DNA of 53,840 bases from the NCBI GenBank assembly GCA_035945995.1, contig DASYZR010000163.1, positions 1-53,840 of the forward strand, written 5' to 3'. Source of the stretch: a bacterium (lineage in GTDB: Bacteria; Sysuimicrobiota; Sysuimicrobiia; Sysuimicrobiales; Segetimicrobiaceae). The notes below the pieces were generated by a model. That model searched no databases, was not told where the DNA came from, and saw only the letters and a program-made list of their open reading frames with translations. The position numbers and the translations under genes were made by a program. Shown here piece by piece: positions 48,959-53,840 of the stretch (position 1 is the stretch's first letter; each line of letters opens with the position of its first letter).

Positions 48959-49846
48959 GTGCTGCGCCGGGCCGCCCGTCGGTTCATCGCCGGCGAGCGG
49001 CTCGACGAGGCGCTGGACACCATCCGGCGGCTCAACCGCGAGGGGCTCTCGGCCACGCTCGATTTTCTCGGCGAAGACACGACGAGCCGCGCACGCGCCG
49101 AGGCGAGCGGCGACGCCTATCTGACGATTGTCGATGCGCTGCGCGCCCAGTCCCCGCCCGGCGGGGGGGTCGACAACAACCTGTCCTTGAAGCTGACGCA
49201 ACTGGGACTCGCCGTCGATCCCGAGACGTGCGGCCGGCTGCTGCGGCGGATCCTCGACCGGGCGGCCGGCCCCGTGCAGACGGGGATCCCGATGTTCGTC
49301 CGGATCGACATGGAAAGCAGCGCCCACACCGAGGCCACGCTCCGGCTGTTCCAGGCGCTCTGGGCCGAGGGCCGCCGCAACGTCGGCCTCGTGATCCAGG
49401 CCTATCTCTACCGCAGTCCGGCGGACCTCGCGCTGTTGAACACGCTCGGCGCAGGCGTCCGCCTCGTCAAAGGCGCCTACGATGAGCCGCCCGCCGTGGC
49501 GTTTCCGCGCAAGGCGGAGGTCGATGCGGCGTTCGCGCGGCTCACCGAGACACTTCTACTGAAGGGCACCTATCCGGCCATCGCAACCCACGACGAACAA
49601 CTGATCGACCACGCCCGCCGGACCGCCGAGGCGGCCGGGATCGCGGCCGGCCGGTTCGAGTTTCAGATGTTGTACGGCATCCGGCGGGACCTCCAGGCCG
49701 CGCTGCGCCGGCGGGGCTATCGCGTCCGCGTGTACGTGCCGTTCGGCGAGGAATGGTATCCGTACTTCATGCGGCGGCTGGCCGAGCGCCCCGCGAACGT
49801 CGGGTTTGTGGTGCGCAGCCTCGTGCGAGAGCGCGCTGCCGGCTGA
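48959..49846 (+). CDS. Proline dehydrogenase
   Basis: About 295 residues from GTG 48959. PRODH TIM barrel: VDNNLSLKLTQLGLAVDP, MFVRIDMESSAHTEATL, VRLVKGAYDEPPAVAFPRKAEV and FEFQMLYGIRRDL, then a C-terminal YVPFGEEWYPYFMRRLAERP segment, all diagnostic. FAD-dependent oxidation of proline to pyrroline-5-carboxylate. The family sequence clearly continues upstream to about 48893 (NLFLGLSRSRRLRDAAL) but that part has no ATG, GTG or TTG start; I used the first GTG. Coupled after glutamate dehydrogenase. Confidence 0.9.
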   Translation: MLRRAARRFIAGERLDEALDTIRRLNREGLSATLDFLGEDTTSRARAEASGDAYLTIVDALRAQSPPGGGVDNNLSLKLTQLGLAVDPETCGRLLRRILDRAAGPVQTGIPMFVRIDMESSAHTEATLRLFQALWAEGRRNVGLVIQAYLYRSPADLALLNTLGAGVRLVKGAYDEPPAVAFPRKAEVDAAFARLTETLLLKGTYPAIATHDEQLIDHARRTAEAAGIAAGRFEFQMLYGIRRDLQAALRRRGYRVRVYVPFGEEWYPYFMRRLAERPANVGFVVRSLVRERAAG

Positions 49847-49976
49847 CCCGCACGCAGGAATCCCGCGCGCAGGTGCGAACCCACCGAACGCGGTTACCGT
49901 AATGGGGAGCGCAGGGGGGAGCGTAGGCGAGAGCCCGGGGGGAGAACTTGGCGCAGAGCTTAGGGGAGGTGGTTAG

Positions 49977-51170
49977 GTGAGAAGAGTTATCGCATTGATG
50001 AGCGTTCTGGCGGTGTTGGGGTTTGCCTTCGCCGGTCCGGGCGGCGTGGGCGTGCATCCGGCCAACGCGGCCGCCGGCCGGGTCGTCAAGATCGGCGTGG
50101 ACCTGCCGATGTCGGGGGGCGAGGCGCCGAACGGCGTGCCGACCAACAACGGGGTCCTGCTCGCGATCGAGCAGGCCAATAAGGCGGGCGGCCCGTACAC
50201 GTTCGAGGAAGTGTTGAAGGACGACGCCGTGAACGGCGTGCACGATCCGGCCCAGGGCGCGAAGAACGTCCAGGAGCTGGTCGCGGATTCCGCGGTCGTC
50301 GGCATCGTCGGCAACTTCAACAGCAACGTCGGCAAGGCATCGATTCCGATCAGCAACGCCGCGGGCGTGGTACAGATCACCCCGTCCCAAACGAACCCCA
50401 CGCTCACGAAGGGGCCGGATGCGAAGGCGCTTCGGACCAAGCCGAACAACTACTTCCGCATCTGCTCGACGGATGATCTCCAAGGTCCGGTCGCGGCCGA
50501 CTACGCGTACAAGGCCTTGAAGGCCCGGAAGATGGCGATCCTGGACGATACGGAGACGTACGGCAAGGGCATCGCCGACGAGGTCGAGAAGGAGTTCAAG
50601 AAGCTCGGCGGGACCGTGCTGAGCCACGACGGTATTCCGAAGGGCACTCAGGACTTCCACGCGATCCTGACCAAGATCAAGTCGGAGAATCCGGACATTC
50701 TCTTCTTCGGCGGCGTCACCACCACGGGCGGCGGCTTGGTCCGCAAGCAGATGCCGGACGTCGGCCTGAAGGCGGCCTACGAAGGCGGCGACGGCATCGT
50801 CGAGGATGAGTTCCTCAAGGTCGCCGGCGATACGGCGGAAGGCTCCTACGGCACGGTCGCGGCGATCGACGCGACGAAGATCGCCTCCGCGAAGGCCTTC
50901 CTGGCGGCCTACAAGGCCAAGTTCAACGATGATCCGGGTGCCTACAGCGCGAGCGCCTACGTCGCGGCGAAGGTCATCATCGACGCGGTCAAGGCCGGCG
51001 GGCCGGACCGCGCGAAGGTCCTTGCGCACGTGCGCGCCCTCAAGGGCTACAAGAGCATCCTCGGCACGTTCGGGTTCGACGCGAACGGCGACACCACCAA
51101 CCGGGTCATCAGCGTCTACGTGGTGAAGAACGGCAAGTGGGTCTGGGCCGACCAAGAGATCGCGCAGTAG
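49977..51170 (+). CDS. livK: Branched-chain amino acid ABC transporter substrate-binding protein
   Basis: 397 residues from GTG 49977, with GGAGGT eight bases upstream. Sec signal peptide (IALMSVLAVLGFAFAGPGG, cleaved near ANAAAG) and a type I periplasmic receptor: VKIGVDLPMSGGEAPNGV, VGIVGNFNSNVGKASIPISN, DDTETYGKGIADEVEKEF and SASAYVAAKVIIDAVKAGGP. Binds leucine-type amino acids or related amides. First gene of the liv operon; a strong hairpin separates it from livH. Substrate preference is not shown by sequence. Confidence 0.9.
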   Translation: MRRVIALMSVLAVLGFAFAGPGGVGVHPANAAAGRVVKIGVDLPMSGGEAPNGVPTNNGVLLAIEQANKAGGPYTFEEVLKDDAVNGVHDPAQGAKNVQELVADSAVVGIVGNFNSNVGKASIPISNAAGVVQITPSQTNPTLTKGPDAKALRTKPNNYFRICSTDDLQGPVAADYAYKALKARKMAILDDTETYGKGIADEVEKEFKKLGGTVLSHDGIPKGTQDFHAILTKIKSENPDILFFGGVTTTGGGLVRKQMPDVGLKAAYEGGDGIVEDEFLKVAGDTAEGSYGTVAAIDATKIASAKAFLAAYKAKFNDDPGAYSASAYVAAKVIIDAVKAGGPDRAKVLAHVRALKGYKSILGTFGFDANGDTTNRVISVYVVKNGKWVWADQEIAQ

Positions 51171-51194
51171 TTAGGCAGACGACCCAAAGGGAAC

Positions 51195-51231
51195 GAGGGG
51201 GCGGGAGGCGGATCGCCTAGCCCGCCCCCTC
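51195..51231 (+). terminator. Strong hairpin between livK and livH
   Basis: GAGGGGGCGGG (51195-51205) pairs perfectly with CCCGCCCCCTC (51221-51231); a second stem AGGCG/CGCCT with a 3-nt loop lies inside. There is no following T-run, so a partial terminator or an mRNA-stabilising structure is more likely than a full stop. This would give more receptor than permease. Confidence 0.6.
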
Positions 51232-51243
51232 GGCCCGTCTGCG

Positions 51244-52161
51244 ATGAATTGGGTCCTCTTCAGCCAGCAGCTGATCAACAGCCTGTCGCTCGGGGCCATC
51301 TACGCCGTGGTGGCCCTCGGCTACACCATGGTCTACGGGATCATCGAGCTGATCAACTTCGCCCACGGCGACGTGTACACCGCGGGGTCGTTCGTGGCCC
51401 TCACCGTCCTCGTCTTCATGGGCACGACGCACCGCATGGTCGGCGCGGCGCTTACGTTTGCGCTCATCGTGGTGTTTCTCGTGACCATGCTCGTGATGGG
51501 GGCGACCGGGGTGGTGATCGAGCGGTTCGCCTACCGTCCGCTGCGGGGCCGCCAACGGCTGGCCCCGCTCCTGACCGCGATCGGCGTCTCGTTCAGTCTC
51601 GAGAACCTGCTCCAGATCTGGAAGGGGCCGTCGCCGGTGCCGTTCCCGCAGATCATCGCCAACCCGTTCTTCGACCTCGGGCCCGTGAGCGTGGGGCAGA
51701 TGCAGCTCATCGTGATCGGCTCCTCGCTCGTCATGATGGTCGGGCTGCAGCTGTTCGTCAACCGCACGAAGCTCGGCCGGGCGATGCGGGCGACGGCGCA
51801 GGACTGGATGGCGGCCGAGATCATGGGGATCGACATCAACAAGACGATCGCGCTGACGTTTTTCATCGGCTCGGTGCTCGCGGGGGCGGCGGGGGTCATC
51901 ACCGGCCTGTACTACGGCGACACCTGGTTCATCAACGGGTTCCGGGCCGGGCTCATCGCGTTCACGGCCGCCGTACTCGGCGGCATCGGCAACACCACCG
52001 GCGCGGCGCTCGGCGGGTTCCTCATCGGCTTCATCGAGGTCATGACCGCCCAGTACATCGGCTTTCAGTGGGCCGAGGTGACGATCTTTTCCGTCCTGAT
52101 CCTGGTCTTGATCTTCCGGCCGACCGGCCTGCTCGGCCAGCAGCTGCCGGAGCGCACGTAG
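51244..52161 (+). CDS. livH: Branched-chain amino acid ABC transporter permease LivH
   Basis: 305 residues, about eight membrane segments. The N-terminal ALGYTMVYGIIELINFAHGDV and the ATAQDWMAAEIMGIDINKTI loop are LivH marks. Forms the inner-membrane channel with LivM. Start ATG lies 73 bases after livK, past the hairpin; it ends 4 bases before livM. Confidence 0.93.
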   Translation: MNWVLFSQQLINSLSLGAIYAVVALGYTMVYGIIELINFAHGDVYTAGSFVALTVLVFMGTTHRMVGAALTFALIVVFLVTMLVMGATGVVIERFAYRPLRGRQRLAPLLTAIGVSFSLENLLQIWKGPSPVPFPQIIANPFFDLGPVSVGQMQLIVIGSSLVMMVGLQLFVNRTKLGRAMRATAQDWMAAEIMGIDINKTIALTFFIGSVLAGAAGVITGLYYGDTWFINGFRAGLIAFTAAVLGGIGNTTGAALGGFLIGFIEVMTAQYIGFQWAEVTIFSVLILVLIFRPTGLLGQQLPERT

Positions 52162-52165
52162 GCCC

Positions 52166-53317
52166 GTGGCCGGGCGTTCGGCTGGGCCGGATGCCGTGGC
52201 GCGGCCCGGCGTGCTGGAGCGGCTGGGGCGGTACCGCTTCGCGCTCGGCGCCCTGGTCCTGTTTCTGCTCTACCCGCTCATCGATCACAATCCCGGGCAC
52301 GTCAACGCCGCCGCCGACGCGGCCGTGTTCGCGCTCCTGGCGCTGGGGCTCAACATCGTCGTCGGCTTCGCCGGACTCCTCGATCTCGGCTACGCCGCGT
52401 TCTTTGCGATCGGCTCGTACACGTACGCGCTCTCGGCGTCGCCCTTCTACAACATTCACATGCCGTTCTGGCCGATGCTGTTCCTCGGCGCGATCATCGC
52501 CGGCGTCTCCGGCGCGCTGCTGGGCGCGCCGACCCTCCGCCTCCGCGGCGACTACCTGGCCATCGTGACGTTGGGGTTCGGCGAGATCGTGCCGACGGTG
52601 TTTCTGAACCTTCCCAAGTACACCGGCGGGACGAACGGCGTGGTGGGCATCGACAAGCCGACGCTGTTCGGCTATAGTTTCGGGTTCAACCCGGTCCCGT
52701 ACTACTACACGTTGATCGCGATCCTCATCCTCTCGGTGATCGCGGTCCTGCGTCTCCGGGATTCGCGCCTCGGGCGGGCGTGGCTCGCGGTGCGGGAAGA
52801 CGAAGTCGCGGCCGCCTCGATGGGCATCAACCTGACGACGACGAAGCTCCTCGCGTTCTCGTTCGGCGCGTTCTTCTCGGGGTTCGGCGGCGCCCTCTAC
52901 GTCGCCAAGCTCGGGATCGTGAGCCCGGAGCAGTTCAATTTCACCGTCTCGTTCACGATTCTGGCAATGGTGGTGCTGGGGGGGATGGGGAGCGTCTTCG
53001 GCGTGATCGCGGGCGCCGGCATCCTCTACGAGTTCCAGACCCTCTTCCTCAACGATCTCACCCAGTGGTCGCACAGCCTCGGCGGCGCGTGGGGGATTCC
53101 GCTCCTTACGAGGCTGAATTTCGTCGACCTCAAGTTCCTGCTGTACGGGCTGGGGCTGATTCTGTTGATGCTGCTCCGGCCCGAGGGGCTGTTCCCCGAG
53201 CGGCGGACGCGGGCGATCATCACGGAGCGGGTCGCGGCGGAGATCCCGCCCGAGGACGTCTCCGCCGCCGCCGGCGCCACCGGCGCCGCGGACGCTCCGC
53301 CGGAGGGCGGCGCGTGA
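52166..53317 (+). CDS. livM: Branched-chain amino acid ABC transporter permease LivM
   Basis: 383 residues from GTG 52166. LALGLNIVVGFAGLLDLGYA, RGDYLAIVTLGFGEIV and AVREDEVAAASMGINLTTTK are LivM marks; the N-terminus is extended by about 25 polar residues and the C-terminus by an alanine/proline-rich tail. Second channel subunit. The stop overlaps the livG start (GTGA). Confidence 0.93.
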   Translation: MAGRSAGPDAVARPGVLERLGRYRFALGALVLFLLYPLIDHNPGHVNAAADAAVFALLALGLNIVVGFAGLLDLGYAAFFAIGSYTYALSASPFYNIHMPFWPMLFLGAIIAGVSGALLGAPTLRLRGDYLAIVTLGFGEIVPTVFLNLPKYTGGTNGVVGIDKPTLFGYSFGFNPVPYYYTLIAILILSVIAVLRLRDSRLGRAWLAVREDEVAAASMGINLTTTKLLAFSFGAFFSGFGGALYVAKLGIVSPEQFNFTVSFTILAMVVLGGMGSVFGVIAGAGILYEFQTLFLNDLTQWSHSLGGAWGIPLLTRLNFVDLKFLLYGLGLILLMLLRPEGLFPERRTRAIITERVAAEIPPEDVSAAAGATGAADAPPEGGA

Positions 53318-53840
53318 GCGACTTCCTCCTTGACGCGCGCGGGGTCACGAAGACGTTCGGCGGCCTCGTCGCCGTCAACCACGTCGACTTCACGGTGCCC
53401 GCCGAGAGCGTCGTCAGCCTGATCGGACCGAACGGGGCGGGGAAGACGACGTTCTTCAACGTGATCGCCGGGCTGTACCATGCCACCGCCGGGAGGATTA
53501 CGTTCGCCGGACGCGAGATCACGGGCCTGCGGGCGCACGAGATCGCCCACCTCGGGATCGCGAGGACGTTTCAGAGCATCCGGATTTTCGCCAACATGAC
53601 CGCGCTCGAGAACGTGCTGATCGGCATGCACACCCATCTCACCGCCGATCCGGTCCGGATCGTGCTCGGGACGGGAGCGATCGTCCGTGAGGAGGAGGGC
53701 GCGCACCGGGACGGGCGCGAGCTGCTGGCGTTCGTCGGTTTGCGGGGGCGCGAGGACGAGATGGCCAAGAACCTGGCCTACGGCGACCAGCGGCGGCTCG
53801 AAATCGCCCGGGCGCTCGCGCTGCGGCCGCGCCTCCTCCT
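53314..53840 (+). CDS. livG: Branched-chain amino acid ABC transporter ATP-binding protein LivG (partial)
   Basis: The GTG at 53314 opens a frame of 175 codons to the window end. Walker A GPNGAGKTT (38-46), TFQSIRIFANMTALENVLIG with the Q-loop and the LivG-type segment NLAYGDQRRLEIARALA near the edge are present. First ATPase of the importer; livF is expected beyond the window. Confidence 0.9.
   Translation, partial: MSDFLLDARGVTKTFGGLVAVNHVDFTVPAESVVSLIGPNGAGKTTFFNVIAGLYHATAGRITFAGREITGLRAHEIAHLGIARTFQSIRIFANMTALENVLIGMHTHLTADPVRIVLGTGAIVREEEGAHRDGRELLAFVGLRGREDEMAKNLAYGDQRRLEIARALALRPRLL

Noticed and set aside
1-53840. CRISPR array or tRNA/rRNA genes
   Set aside because: No regularly spaced direct repeats of the right size and no cloverleaf or rRNA-like stretch was seen. 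The only dispersed repeats are the mobile-element ends.

Overview
The window is high-GC bacterial DNA, densely coded, with many GTG starts and 1-14 nt gene overlaps. Gene content (paired UbiD decarboxylases, class III CoA-transferases, NMT1- and TctC-type solute receptors, a CoxLMS-type molybdenum hydroxylase, a Liv ABC operon, FtsEX, mitochondrial-type aconitase) fits an uncultured soil or subsurface heterotroph living on small organic acids, aromatics and amino acids. I would think of lineages such as Rokubacteria or the CSP1-3/Sysuimicrobiota group, but no rRNA or phylogenetic marker here settles it. I saw no tRNA, rRNA or CRISPR array.

Layout. (1) 1-754: 5' part of a LivH-like permease, minus strand. 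(2) 913-8844: a 7.9-kb insertion with TG...CA ends, a 20-bp identical terminal inverted-repeat core, extra copies of that repeat inside the left end, and a perfect 5-bp target duplication (CCCCG). The ends look like IS21-family ends, but there is no istA/istB. The cargo is a DinB-methyltransferase fusion, two decayed GNAT acetyltransferases, a DUF120 riboflavin-kinase-like protein, an MDR oxidoreductase, PlsY, a small membrane peptide, an IS110 transposase and a nucleotidyltransferase-fold protein. Further copies of the terminal motif lie between the cargo blocks. (3) 8930-17598: an eight-gene plus-strand operon: NMT1-type receptor, isochorismatase-like protein without its cysteine, ThDP enzyme, second NMT1-type receptor, and the large, FeS, FAD and CoxG-like genes of a molybdenum hydroxylase. 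(4) 17612-21771: minus-strand TctC, a TctA-TctB fusion and an ornithine-cyclodeaminase homologue, divergent from an ABC ATPase and permease (21866-23498) that could serve the NMT1 receptors.

(5) 23519-32713: a minus-strand operon starting with an FCD-type GntR regulator, then two class III CoA-transferases, UbiD, a Ni/Co transporter, a second ThDP enzyme (close paralogue of the one in region 3), an ACMSD-type amidohydrolase and a small flavoprotein-like gene. Most junctions are 4-nt stop/start overlaps. (6) 32825-38349: orphan EutA-like reactivase plus bicupin (minus), a second UbiD (plus), a class II aldolase (minus) and a cysteine-dioxygenase-like gene with an apparent internal deletion. 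Regions 5 and 6 together look like an unassigned catabolic locus: CoA activation, prFMN decarboxylation, ThDP-dependent C-C chemistry and hydrolysis.

(7) 38360-49846: housekeeping genes: MutM/Nei glycosylase, aconitase, DNA polymerase IV, hypoxanthine phosphoribosyltransferase with a PD-(D/E)XK-like neighbour, HEAT-repeat protein, SurE, FtsE, FtsX, glutamate dehydrogenase and proline dehydrogenase. (8) 49977-53840: livK-livH-livM-livG of a branched-chain amino acid type ABC importer, running off the window. GDH, ProDH and this importer suggest amino acid catabolism as a carbon and nitrogen source.
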